From NCBI RefSeq assembly GCF_900142705.1, contig NZ_FRBV01000002.1, forward strand, positions 62,001 to 126,000: a DNA stretch of 64,000 nt, written 5' to 3'. Within the stretch, counting starts at the first letter, position 1. Every line of letters begins with the position of its first letter. The notes below the pieces were generated by a model, which worked only from the letters and a program-made list of their open reading frames with translations, was not told where the DNA came from and ran no database searches. Positions 56,301-64,000 of this stretch are shown piece after piece. The translations under genes and the position numbers were made by a program. This DNA is from Nitrosospira sp. Nsp11. GTDB lineage: Bacteria > Pseudomonadota > Gammaproteobacteria > Burkholderiales > Nitrosomonadaceae.

Positions 56301-59300
56301 GGGAATGGTGGTTACAGCGCCAATGGCTTTGATAGGAGCATTGCCTGTACTGTTGTTATGGGCTGGATCTCCCGCTATTGCCTGGTGGATTAGTCGGCCA
56401 CTTCCTCCCCGGAGCACAGAGTTAACCATTGGTCAGATACATTTTTTGCGCCAGATTGCACGCCGAACATGGCTTTTCTTCGAGACTTTCGTAGGCCCGG
56501 AGGATAACTGGCTACCACCTGACAATTTTCAGGAGTATCCGGTCGCGGCTATCGCGCACCGGACCTCGCCGACCAACATGGGTCTGGCGCTATTGGCTAA
56601 TATTACCGCCTACGACTTCGGCTATATCGGTACCGGACAGCTCATTGAACGCACCATGAATACATTGGACTCGATGGAAACACTTGAACGGTATTCCGGT
56701 CATTTCTACAATTGGTACGATACAAAAACAAAGACGCCATTGACGCGCTATGTCTCCACAGTGGATAGCGGCAACCTGGCGGGTCATCTGCTGACATTGC
56801 GTGCCGGTCTATTGGAAATATCCGATGAGCCGATTATTCGCGAGCATTTATTTCTGGCACTGGCCGACACACTGCAGATACTCGAAAAAACCGCCGGTTC
56901 CGTCCCTGCAAATTCTTCTTTGGCACAATTCGAAAAAGCGCTCGCGATTGCAGCAGAGGTGCGCCCGATCACAATCGCGAGCGTGCAAGTCGATCTTGAT
57001 CGGCTGGCTGCCTACTCCAGGGCGATTATTCGCGAGATTGACGAAGAGCCGGTAACTTTTGCCTCCAGCGAAGCTCATGAGTGGGCAGCGGCGTTGAATA
57101 AGCAATGTGAAAGTGCGCTGGCGGAATTGATCAGCCTTGTGCCCCAATCCCTGCTGACTGCTGCCATGGATGGTACGGATGTGGCACACTCGATGGAAAA
57201 CCCTTCCTTGCGACAACTCGCGTTCCAAGGTAGCGCGGTTGCGCTTGATCAGCTGGCCAACCTTGAGCGCTTGGCGCTTCAGTCGGGCAGTATGGCGCAG
57301 ATGGACTATGGCTTCCTGTTCAACCATGCGCAGCGGCAACTCGCGATAGGATATAACGTAGGCGAACATCGGCTGGATGCCAGCTACTATGATCTGCTCG
57401 CTTCGGAGGCAAGACTCTGCAATTTTGTCGCAATTGCCCAGGGAGAGTTGCCGCAGGAAAGCTGGTTTGCGTTGGGACGCATACTTACCAGTTACGGCGG
57501 TGAAGCGACTTTACTGTCCTGGAGCGGCTCTATGTTCGAGTATCTCATGCCGCTGCTGGTAATGCCCACGTTCGATAACACACTCCTGGATCAGACCTGT
57601 AAGGGGGCAGTCAATCGCCAAATTGCGTACGGTGAGGAACGCGGAATTCCATGGGGTATCTCGGAATCCGGCTATAACGCCGTCGACGTTCAATTCAACT
57701 ACCAATATCGCGCGTTTGGCGTTCCGGGGCTGGGGCTCAAGCGGGGCCTGGGAGAAGACCTGGTCATCGCACCCTATGCCTCCGTGCTGGCGTTAATGAT
57801 CGCTCCAGAAGCCGCCTGCCGTAACCTTCAGCACCTTGCCGCCCAGGAGATGGTCGGTAAATTTGGCTTTTACGAGGCTGTCGACTACACGCCATCACGG
57901 CTGCGCCGCGGTGAAACGCGCGCCCTGGTGCGCTCGTTCATGGCGCATCACCAGGGTATGAGCTTACTTTCCTTGGCGTATTTACTGCTGGATCGCCCGA
58001 TGCAACGACGGTTCGAGTCTGAGCCTTTATTTCAGGCAACAATTTTGTTGCTTCAGGAACGTATCCCCAAGGCCACTGTTTTCAGCACCCAAGCTCCAGA
58101 GCTCCCCGACGTGCGTGTCGTCAAGGAACTCCCGGAGATGCCAGTGCGGCTTCTATCGAGTGCAAACACCCCTATTCCGGAAATACAGCTTCTGTCAAAC
58201 GGTCGCTATCACGTCATGGTAACCAATAGCGGCGCGGGAAGCAGCCGCTGGAAGGATCTTGCCGTTACGCGCTGGCGGGAAGACGGCACATGTGACTATT
58301 GGGGAAGTTTCTGCTATCTGCGCGATGTGGAGAGTGAAGCGTTCTGGTCGAATACATACCAGCCTACCTTGAAAGAACCCAAGCGTTATGGGGTCGTTTT
58401 TTCAGAAGGACGCGTCGAGTTCAGGCGACGCGACCTTGATTTCGATACGCATACTGAAATTACGGTCTCGCCCGAAGATGACATCGAGCTACGCCGGGTC
58501 CGCATCACTAATCGTGCCCGGACATCCCGGACAATCGAAGTGACTTCCTATGCTGAGGTGGTGCTCGCGGCGCAGGCGGGTGACGCGCAAGCACCGGCTT
58601 TCGGGAATCTCTTTGTACAAACGGAAATATTGCCAGACCGGCATGCGATTCTATGCAGCAGGCGCCCGCGCTCCCAGAGCGACACGGTGCCTTGGATGTT
58701 TCATCTGATGGCGGTACACGGTGTCGCTACCGAGGAAATATCATACGAGACGGATCGCATGGTTTTCATTGGGCGAGGAAAGGACGTGTCCGCACCGCAG
58801 GCGATGATAACGCCGGGGCGGCTTTCCAATAGCTCAGGCTCGGTTCTCGACCCGATCGTGGCTATTCGCAAGTGCGTAACCATCGAACCGGGAGAATCCG
58901 CAACGATAGATATCGTTACCGGAGCCGGAGATTCCCGCCATGCCGCCATGCATCTGGTCGAGAAGTATCAGGACCAGCACATGACGAACCGCGTCTTTGA
59001 TCTTGCGTGGACTCACAGTCTGGTTGTGCTGCACCAGCTTAACGCGACCGAGTCCGACGCCCAATTATTCGGCCGGCTGGCTGGTTCGGTACTGTATGCG
59101 AACGGTTATTTACGCGCCGATCCCGCCGTGCTGAGCAAAAACCAGCGCAGCCAGTCGGGACTGTGGGGATACGCAATTTCCGGCGATCTCCCCATTGTGC
59201 TGCTGCAGATCAGCGATGGCGCCAATATCAATCTGGTGCGCCAACTGGTACAGGCGCACGCCTACTGGCGAGTGAAGGGAATTGCCGTCGATCTGGTGAT

Positions 59301-62025
59301 CTGGAATGAGGACCATTCGAGCTATCGTCAACTACTGCACGAGCATATCATGGGCCTGGTGGCCGGAAGTGCCGAAGCTCACGTGCTCGATCGTCCAGGT
59401 GGCATTTTTATCCGTCGCGCGGAACAGATTGCCTCCGAGGATCGAATTCTGATGCAAACCGTAGCGCGTGTGATTATTCTCGACAGCAATGGAAGTTTGA
59501 TGGAGCAGTTGGCTCGCCGACTACCGGCGGATTTACCGGTTCCTGCAGCTGGATTGGAGCGGGTACGTCGGCTTGATTCCGGACAGAGTGTCAAGCTGCC
59601 GGACCGGGAACTACTCTTTGCCAATGGACTGGGGGGATTTACTGCCGATGCGCGCGAATATGTCATAACGACCGGACAGGGTCAGACAACGCCCGTGCCT
59701 TGGTCAAATATCCTGGCGAATCCGCAGTTCGGCACCGTTATCTCGGAGAGCGGTCAAGCGTATACCTGGTGTGGAAATGCGCACGAGTTTCGCTTGACCC
59801 CATGGCACAACGATCCTGTTTGCGATGCTGGTGGAGAGACATATTACCTGCGAGACGAGGAAACCGGCAATTTCTGGTCGCCGACCGCGTTGCCGAGCCC
59901 AGGGGCAGCGCCTTATGTTACCCGGCACGGATTTGGTTACAGTGTTTTTGAGCATATCGAGGATGGCATTCATTCTGAACTCTGGGTCTATGTCGCCCTT
60001 GACGCTTCTATCAAATTTACAGTACTGAAAGTACGCAATGAATCCGGGCGGCCACGCCAGCTTTCGATAACGGGATGTGTCGAATGGGTGTTGGGAGATT
60101 TGCCCGAGAAGAGCAGAATGCACGTCGTTACCGAGATAGATCCCGCCAGTGGAGCGCTGCTTGCACGCAATCCTTACAGCAATGAATTTTCCGGCCAGGT
60201 TGCTTTTTTTGATGTAGACGACAAAGGACGCAGTGTCACAGGCGACCGAACCGAGTTTATAGGCCGCAATGGTAGATTGAGTAATCCAGCTGCGATGAGG
60301 GCCAAAGAACTTTCCGGACGGGTGGGGCCAGGGCTTGATCCCTGTGGCGCTATCCGGGTTCCGTTGGAATTATTCGACGGCCAGACGCAAGAAATCGTCT
60401 TTCGTCTGGGCGCCGGGCTTCATAGTGATGATGCCCTCAAGATCGTGCGGCGCTTCCGTGGAATTACGGTTGCGCGTGAGGTCCTTGAAAACGTGCACCG
60501 TTATTGGGTCCGTACACTCGGCACTGTACAAGTGGAGACGCCCGATCCATCGGTAAACGTGATGGTCAATGGCTGGCTGTTATATCAGGTTATCGCCTGT
60601 CGGTTGTGGGGACGCAGCGGCTATTACCAATCGGGCGGAGCTTTCGGATTCAGGGATCAGTTGCAGGATGTGATGGCGCTTGTTCACGCTGAGCCCGCTC
60701 TTGTGCGCGAGCATCTGCTGCGGTCGGCTTCGCGCCAGTTTATAGAAGGAGATGTTCAGCATTGGTGGCACCCGCCAGCGGGCCGCGGCATCCGGACGCG
60801 CTGTTCAGATGATTATCTATGGTTGCCCCTGGTGACGTGTCATTATGTTGGAACCACCGGCGATATCAGCGTTCTGGATGAGTCTGCTGGTTTCCTGGAA
60901 GGTCGGCAGGTCGGCGCTGACGAAGAATCTTACTACGATCTTCCGCTTCATTCTGAAGAGGTCGGGACGCTGTACCAGCATTGCGTGCGAGCCATCGTGC
61001 ATGGTTTGCGCTTTGGCGAGCATGGTCTCCCATTGATGGGCAGCGGCGACTGGAACGACGGCATGAATCTTGTTGGTTTCCACGGGCGAGGCGAGAGCGT
61101 CTGGCTGGCCTTCTTCCTGTACGACATACTCATCCGGTTTTCGGAAATTGCCGAACGGTATGGAGACCCAGCGTTTGCAGGACGATGCCGAGCCGAAGCT
61201 GATCTGCTGCGTAAAAATATTGAACTACATGGCTGGGACGGCAAATGGTATCTTCGCGCCTTCTTCGACGACGGTTCTCCCCTGGGCTCTACCAGCAATC
61301 CTGAATGCCGCATCGATTCAATTGCGCAGAGCTGGTCGGTTTTGTCTGGAGCGGGCTCCGCCGAGCGTCAGCAGCAGGGAATGGAAGCAGTGGATCAGCA
61401 CCTCGTTCGACGTGACGCTCACCTTATCCAGCTTCTTGATCCACCCTTCGATAAATCGCCCTTGAATCCGGGGTATATAAAGGGTTATGTGCCGGGCGTG
61501 CGCGAGAACGGGGGCCAATATACGCACGCCGCTATCTGGGCGACGATGGCTTTTGCGGGTCTGGGAGATCATAAACGCGCATGGGAATTGTTGGAGATGA
61601 TCAACCCGGTAAACCACGCTCAGACACCCGAGGCGGTTAAGGTCTACAAGACGGAGCCATACGTTGTCTCAGCCGATGTTTACGCGGTTTCGCCCCACAC
61701 AGGTCGCGGCGGATGGTCGTGGTATACGGGTTCTGCCGGCTGGCTGTATCGCCTGATGCTGGAAACATTGCTCGGCCTCACGCTGGCGGAGGACAAACTG
61801 TACTTCAAACCTTGCCTTCCCGCCGAATGGGGTACGTTCACCGTTAAGTACCGCCATGGGGAAACAATCTATGAAATTACTGTCGTCCAGACAGCAGTCG
61901 ATGAGGACAACGAAAGCCTCACTATTGATGGCGTTGGCCAGCAAGATTTGGCAATTGCACTTGTGGATGATCGAGCGACGCATACTGTTGAAGTCCGGTT
62001 GGGTAATCCTGGAATTCGGCAGTAG
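53308..62025 (+). CDS. ndvB: Cyclic beta-1,2-glucan synthase (NdvB/Cgs type)
   Basis: 2905 aa, very close to the 2800-2900 of Brucella and Rhizobium enzymes. Membrane helices at about 425-480, 850-895 and 985-1030 anchor it in the inner membrane. The GT84 glycosyltransferase part has ITLDTDTQLPRETAH near 653 and RRHRWIRGDWQ near 806. A glycoamylase-like domain follows (WGISESGYN near 1450; HHQGMSLLSLAYLLLDRP). The C-terminal GH94 phosphorylase-like region has GSGDWNDGMN near 2580, its catalytic Asp. It makes periplasmic cyclic glucans for osmotic adaptation or surface interaction. The start is TTG with GGAG 10 bases upstream; a stop at 53278 excludes any earlier start. No exporter (ndvA) is adjacent. 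Confidence 0.93.
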   Translation: MKARDLTVSELLLPITDRLRKIGRPRVPVSEELPLRSELFSADQMELYGGILAASHELSTSGGTDQLLARLDENENTLFNICTVLTEAVTADQLLTPAGEWIYDNFYLIEEQIRMARRHLPKNYSRELPLLARGGSANLPRVYDIALQAISHGDGRVDTESLRRFVAAYQAVVNLQLGELWAIPIMLRLALIENLRRVGVHVAAGGIDRKLAATWAGEITSIAEKDPKSLVLVIADMARSDPPMTTPFISELARRLQGQGPALALPLTWIEQRLAESNQTIDQMVQLGNQQQAADQVSISNSINTLRTLGAIDWRDFVETTSIVEQTLREDPHGVYGRMDFASRDQYRHVVERVAKASPVSEVEVARRALAMARDAAAVADDEARAHVGFYLVDDGLPDLEAAVRVRFSFLEKLWRIGRRYPLFHYLGAIVLITASLVSILLAEAHADGANGWLLGAVGMLSIFTISQLAVALVNWASPLLVRPHSMPRMDFSKGIPATFQTLVVVPTMLTSESDARSLVEALEVRFLANRDDNLDFALLTDFKDADQETLPEDQILLDAARTGIEELNKKYANGVADNAVGADGSAVKGKDSLFFLFHRPRRWNPQERLWMGHERKRGKLADLNALLSGAGSDAFSLIVGNTAVLSNVKYVITLDTDTQLPRETAHQFVGAMAHPLNRPRLDKNSAEGRVSLVAEGYGILQPRVAVSLSSTNQSRYAWLFGGEAGIDPYTRIVSDVYQDLFYEGSFVGKGIYDVDAFEQTVCRRFPDNRILSHDLLEGCYARAGLLSDVELYEEFPSRYSADVSRRHRWIRGDWQLASWLLRRVPGPQGSYQPNPLSALSRWKLMDNLRRSLVPVAMTLLLLLGWMALTHAWLWTLVVIGTLFIPAAITVIIDLLNKPKEVALRSHIITSIRTAGRQFGQVAFTLACLPYEAYFSLDAILRTHVRLFITHRGLLEWNPSHYAERGTDPADVKDGRTGLGASFRSMWIAPVTAIGAAVGMVVTAPMALIGALPVLLLWAGSPAIAWWISRPLPPRSTELTIGQIHFLRQIARRTWLFFETFVGPEDNWLPPDNFQEYPVAAIAHRTSPTNMGLALLANITAYDFGYIGTGQLIERTMNTLDSMETLERYSGHFYNWYDTKTKTPLTRYVSTVDSGNLAGHLLTLRAGLLEISDEPIIREHLFLALADTLQILEKTAGSVPANSSLAQFEKALAIAAEVRPITIASVQVDLDRLAAYSRAIIREIDEEPVTFASSEAHEWAAALNKQCESALAELISLVPQSLLTAAMDGTDVAHSMENPSLRQLAFQGSAVALDQLANLERLALQSGSMAQMDYGFLFNHAQRQLAIGYNVGEHRLDASYYDLLASEARLCNFVAIAQGELPQESWFALGRILTSYGGEATLLSWSGSMFEYLMPLLVMPTFDNTLLDQTCKGAVNRQIAYGEERGIPWGISESGYNAVDVQFNYQYRAFGVPGLGLKRGLGEDLVIAPYASVLALMIAPEAACRNLQHLAAQEMVGKFGFYEAVDYTPSRLRRGETRALVRSFMAHHQGMSLLSLAYLLLDRPMQRRFESEPLFQATILLLQERIPKATVFSTQAPELPDVRVVKELPEMPVRLLSSANTPIPEIQLLSNGRYHVMVTNSGAGSSRWKDLAVTRWREDGTCDYWGSFCYLRDVESEAFWSNTYQPTLKEPKRYGVVFSEGRVEFRRRDLDFDTHTEITVSPEDDIELRRVRITNRARTSRTIEVTSYAEVVLAAQAGDAQAPAFGNLFVQTEILPDRHAILCSRRPRSQSDTVPWMFHLMAVHGVATEEISYETDRMVFIGRGKDVSAPQAMITPGRLSNSSGSVLDPIVAIRKCVTIEPGESATIDIVTGAGDSRHAAMHLVEKYQDQHMTNRVFDLAWTHSLVVLHQLNATESDAQLFGRLAGSVLYANGYLRADPAVLSKNQRSQSGLWGYAISGDLPIVLLQISDGANINLVRQLVQAHAYWRVKGIAVDLVIWNEDHSSYRQLLHEHIMGLVAGSAEAHVLDRPGGIFIRRAEQIASEDRILMQTVARVIILDSNGSLMEQLARRLPADLPVPAAGLERVRRLDSGQSVKLPDRELLFANGLGGFTADAREYVITTGQGQTTPVPWSNILANPQFGTVISESGQAYTWCGNAHEFRLTPWHNDPVCDAGGETYYLRDEETGNFWSPTALPSPGAAPYVTRHGFGYSVFEHIEDGIHSELWVYVALDASIKFTVLKVRNESGRPRQLSITGCVEWVLGDLPEKSRMHVVTEIDPASGALLARNPYSNEFSGQVAFFDVDDKGRSVTGDRTEFIGRNGRLSNPAAMRAKELSGRVGPGLDPCGAIRVPLELFDGQTQEIVFRLGAGLHSDDALKIVRRFRGITVAREVLENVHRYWVRTLGTVQVETPDPSVNVMVNGWLLYQVIACRLWGRSGYYQSGGAFGFRDQLQDVMALVHAEPALVREHLLRSASRQFIEGDVQHWWHPPAGRGIRTRCSDDYLWLPLVTCHYVGTTGDISVLDESAGFLEGRQVGADEESYYDLPLHSEEVGTLYQHCVRAIVHGLRFGEHGLPLMGSGDWNDGMNLVGFHGRGESVWLAFFLYDILIRFSEIAERYGDPAFAGRCRAEADLLRKNIELHGWDGKWYLRAFFDDGSPLGSTSNPECRIDSIAQSWSVLSGAGSAERQQQGMEAVDQHLVRRDAHLIQLLDPPFDKSPLNPGYIKGYVPGVRENGGQYTHAAIWATMAFAGLGDHKRAWELLEMINPVNHAQTPEAVKVYKTEPYVVSADVYAVSPHTGRGGWSWYTGSAGWLYRLMLETLLGLTLAEDKLYFKPCLPAEWGTFTVKYRHGETIYEITVVQTAVDEDNESLTIDGVGQQDLAIALVDDRATHTVEVRLGNPGIRQ

Positions 62026-62258
62026 TTCAGCAGATTCAGCAGAAATGATGGGCTGTTGTGAAATTACCTGTCGGCATATTAGCCGCAGGAAGCCATTCCG
62101 ACCGGAATGGGTATCTGTCAGGCGCGGTGTAGGGTCGTTCCAAGAACTTGATGGAAGAGGCAGCCATCGCAGAGCATGAATGAATGGAGGAATCTCGGCG
62201 TTATTTAATGCAACCGTTGCTCTCCTGTAAACTCTGCTAAAGCCCGAAAACTCATGCC

Positions 62259-62747
62259 CTAGGCCAAGGAAGCAGGTGAACCGGCTAAGGGTATGCTGGA
62301 TCTCAGAGCAGGGCGAATGGCAGGCATTGTGGCTTTGGTAATCCCGGCCATGAGGCTCTGCGTATACTGCTGAAGCAGATAACGTAGCGGACTGCCGAGC
62401 TCGAATTCTCTTCGGAGATTAGTTGCTTTAAGCCGATAGCCAAAACCGCCGCGCTGCACCACTGCCCGGGTTGGGGTGATTTTTCGGCCCATAAGCATGG
62501 AAATGCCGAATACACCTTCGTTGCCGATAACGGCAATTTTCACGGGGTCTTCATTATCGATGATCTTGAGCAGGGAAATAATACCGGTGGTGGGGAAATA
62601 CACAAGGTCTAATTCGCCACCGTTTTCGTAGACCGCCCATCCTTGAGGCAGGGATACAAGCTCAAGGCAGGATTGCAGCCGCTCGTAATCCTTCTCGGGG
62701 AGAGCGGCCAAAAAAAGATTTTGCTTAGGTGTGTGTAGATATGACAT
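62259..62747 (-). pseudogene. Crp/Fnr-family gene lacking DNA-binding domain
   Basis: 162 aa. Residues 1-135 match the sensor half of the intact regulator at 51.9 kb (VYFPTTGIISLLKII, IGNEGVFGISMLMG, QQYTQSLMAGITK). After ITKA the sequence diverges into ATMPAIRPALRSSIPL and stops, where the paralogue continues NRHHTIEQQLCRWLL and the winged helix. None of the other two frames restores the domain over the next 150 bases, so the 3' part is lost by deletion or rearrangement. AGAGGAA before the ATG is intact; a sensor-only product may still be made. Confidence 0.78.
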
Positions 62748-63069
62748 TACGTTCCTCTCTATTCGTCTGTCTCGACGAAAACAGTATATGGCCGGCTGAT
62801 AAGTGCATCAGCGCACGGGGTCTTACGCGCAATTGAAGGATATATACAAACTAAACGATCGTATGTGCGGTGGCCGACAGACGGGTATTACGGAAAGGAA
62901 TACAAAGGTCTAGCAGGATAATATGCGAGTAGCAATTTTGAGTTGGAATTGAGTGAGAATGTTGCACCGGCACCTTTTTTTTGCAATGTTCTCGTAAGAG
63001 ACAGATCAAAGCAGCGATCTGTAGAATAGATACAAATAGTATAACCTATCAACTTGCCTGGAGGATGTT
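62748..63069. other. Divergent intergenic region
   Basis: 322 bp between the truncated crp-like gene (minus) and the DUF883 gene (plus). AT-rich towards 63010-63050 (ATAGATACAAATAGTATAACC), a plausible -10 area for the DUF883 gene. No open frame, repeat or hairpin stands out. Confidence 0.35.
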
Positions 63070-63384
63070 ATGGCCAAAACCGCCAAAGAAACAAAAGAAA
63101 AACTCATTAAAGACTTTCGGTCCGTTATTGCCGATACTGAGGAATTAATGAAATTCGTAAGCAACGAAGGCGGCGGAAAGGCGCAGGCGTTGCGCGACAA
63201 GATCGACGACAATCTGAGGGGCGCCAAGGAATATCTGCAAAATATTGAAGGCGCTGTAGTCGACAAATCCAAGGTTGCGGCACGGGTAACCGATGACTAT
63301 GTACATGAAAATGCCTGGCGGACTATCGGACTGGCGGTTGGGGTTGGTGTTCTCATCGGGCTCTTGATGAGAGACCGGGAATAA
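63070..63384 (+). CDS. DUF883 (ElaB/YqjD-like) membrane-anchored ribosome-associated protein
   Basis: 104 aa. N-terminal 70 residues are a charged amphipathic helix (KEKLIKDFRSVIADTEELMK), then one C-terminal helix TIGLAVGVGVLIGLLM followed by RDRE. This is the layout of YqjD/ElaB, which tether stationary-phase ribosomes to the inner membrane. GGAGG lies 6 bases upstream of the ATG. Expression in slow growth is inferred from the family. Confidence 0.88.
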   Translation: MAKTAKETKEKLIKDFRSVIADTEELMKFVSNEGGGKAQALRDKIDDNLRGAKEYLQNIEGAVVDKSKVAARVTDDYVHENAWRTIGLAVGVGVLIGLLMRDRE

Positions 63385-63521
63385 TCCTCCTTCGTGAAGC
63401 CGAATGCTCATGAGGAAGAGCGGATGGTCAAGCCGGAAGCGCAAAGAGAGTTTTGATATTCCGAGTCAGCAGTAGCCTTGACTATCCAGTTGTCTGGCAC
63501 CATAGAATGGGAGAACTGATC

Positions 63522-64000
63522 ATGAAAATACGGGTGGCTCTTGCCACATTTTCTGTCTTGCTTTTTACGGGAGGTAGCGCTTGGGCAGCCACCTTCAGTA
63601 GCTTATATACGTTTGGAGACAGTCTTTCGGATATTGGAGACAGCCCCTCTGCTGCTACGAGCATTTATAAACTCCTCGGTGGCAATTGCGACCCTTCTCA
63701 TCCCTGCGGTCCTTATTTTCATGGCCGCTTATCGAATGGACCCGTTGCTACGGAATATCTGGCAGGCTCACTTTTTCCCGGCGGAGTGAACAATACCAAT
63801 TTCCGCAGCTACTCCGTCGGTGGCGCTACATCGGGTGTGGGAAACATCGGGGACGGAGGCAGTGCAACCAAAGAGGGAGGCTTTGACGTACTGGGCGTAG
63901 GGTTAAAGCCGTTGCCGGGCATGCAGCGGGAGTTGGAACGTTACTTGGGTGATTCGGGAGGCGTAGCCGACCCCAACGCTTTGTATGTCGTATGGGGCGG
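63522..64000 (+). CDS. Secreted GDSL/SGNH esterase, 3' end outside window
   Basis: First 159 codons. Signal peptide residues 1-24 (FSVLLFTGGSAWA-A). Block I is YTFGDSLSDIGD with the catalytic serine; HGRLSNGPVATEYLAGSLFP follows as in plant-like GDSL lipases and the passenger domains of esterase autotransporters. NFRSYSVGGATSG and LYVVWGG match block II/III regions. A C-terminal beta-barrel or PEP-CTERM tail would lie beyond the window, so its final location cannot be told. GGGAGA lies 8 bases before the ATG. Confidence 0.85.
   Translation, partial: MKIRVALATFSVLLFTGGSAWAATFSSLYTFGDSLSDIGDSPSAATSIYKLLGGNCDPSHPCGPYFHGRLSNGPVATEYLAGSLFPGGVNNTNFRSYSVGGATSGVGNIGDGGSATKEGGFDVLGVGLKPLPGMQRELERYLGDSGGVADPNALYVVWG

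Overview
This is a chromosomal stretch of a Gram-negative proteobacterium, most likely a betaproteobacterium of the Nitrosomonadaceae (Nitrosospira-like). The inference rests on an SmbP-like His/Glu-rich periplasmic protein (SmbP was described in Nitrosomonas), two loci with PEP-CTERM sorting tails, Fe-S type APS reductase without APS kinase, and many dispersed palindromic repeats. No ammonia-oxidation gene and no rRNA or tRNA is in the window, so the assignment is not proven.

Layout. 1-3.5 kb: sulfate activation and reduction (cysH, cut by the window edge, then cysD and cysN), with a 390-bp element bounded by perfect 19-bp inverted repeats lodged directly in front of the cysN start codon. 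3.8-12.9 kb: redox block with a 1183-aa flavoprotein that joins a GltD/NfnB-like half to an FNR/PyrK (NfnA-like) half, the three-gene proton-translocating transhydrogenase (pntAA-pntAB-pntB), a dienelactone-hydrolase-like protein and alanine dehydrogenase. 12.9-16.4 kb: PEP-CTERM metalloprotease, CPA2 cation/proton antiporter, ArsC-like protein. 17.4-20.8 kb: glrK-qseG-glrR-type two-component operon with a sigma-54 activator. 20.9-22.5 kb: LodA-like quinone-cofactor oxidase on the minus strand, without its usual flavoprotein partner.

22.8-49.4 kb is a long accessory region rich in stress and repair functions: an alpha/beta-hydrolase, phosphoribosyltransferase and erythromycin-esterase cassette; a decayed PEP-CTERM gene; a Kazal-domain secreted protein; two Hsp20 proteins, an extra GroEL without GroES, a BCAM0308-type zinc-ribbon protein, a CBS-pair protein and a YbhB protein; a ligase-associated exonuclease plus ATP-dependent ligase; a surface-glycan group (RgpF-like, FkbM, ABC exporter); the Ku-LigD end-joining pair; an SmbP-like protein; and a minus-strand group with an O-methyltransferase, a short LOV blue-light receptor, an SRPBCC protein and a general-stress SDR. 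The content resembles low-oxygen/stress loci such as the Burkholderia lxa locus, combined here with DNA double-strand-break repair.

49.5-64 kb: AsmA-family protein, an intact Crp/Fnr regulator, a 2905-aa cyclic beta-1,2-glucan synthase (NdvB/Cgs type), a truncated second Crp/Fnr gene, a DUF883 ribosome/membrane-associated protein, and a secreted GDSL esterase running off the window end.

Three repeat families recur: the TIR element family (1849-2238, with one-ended relatives at 20.8 and 38.4 kb), a TAGCAGCCTGTCGGACTTGA family that supplies the stop codon of two unrelated genes (13.85 and 51.9 kb), and a REP pair at 17.06-17.21 kb.
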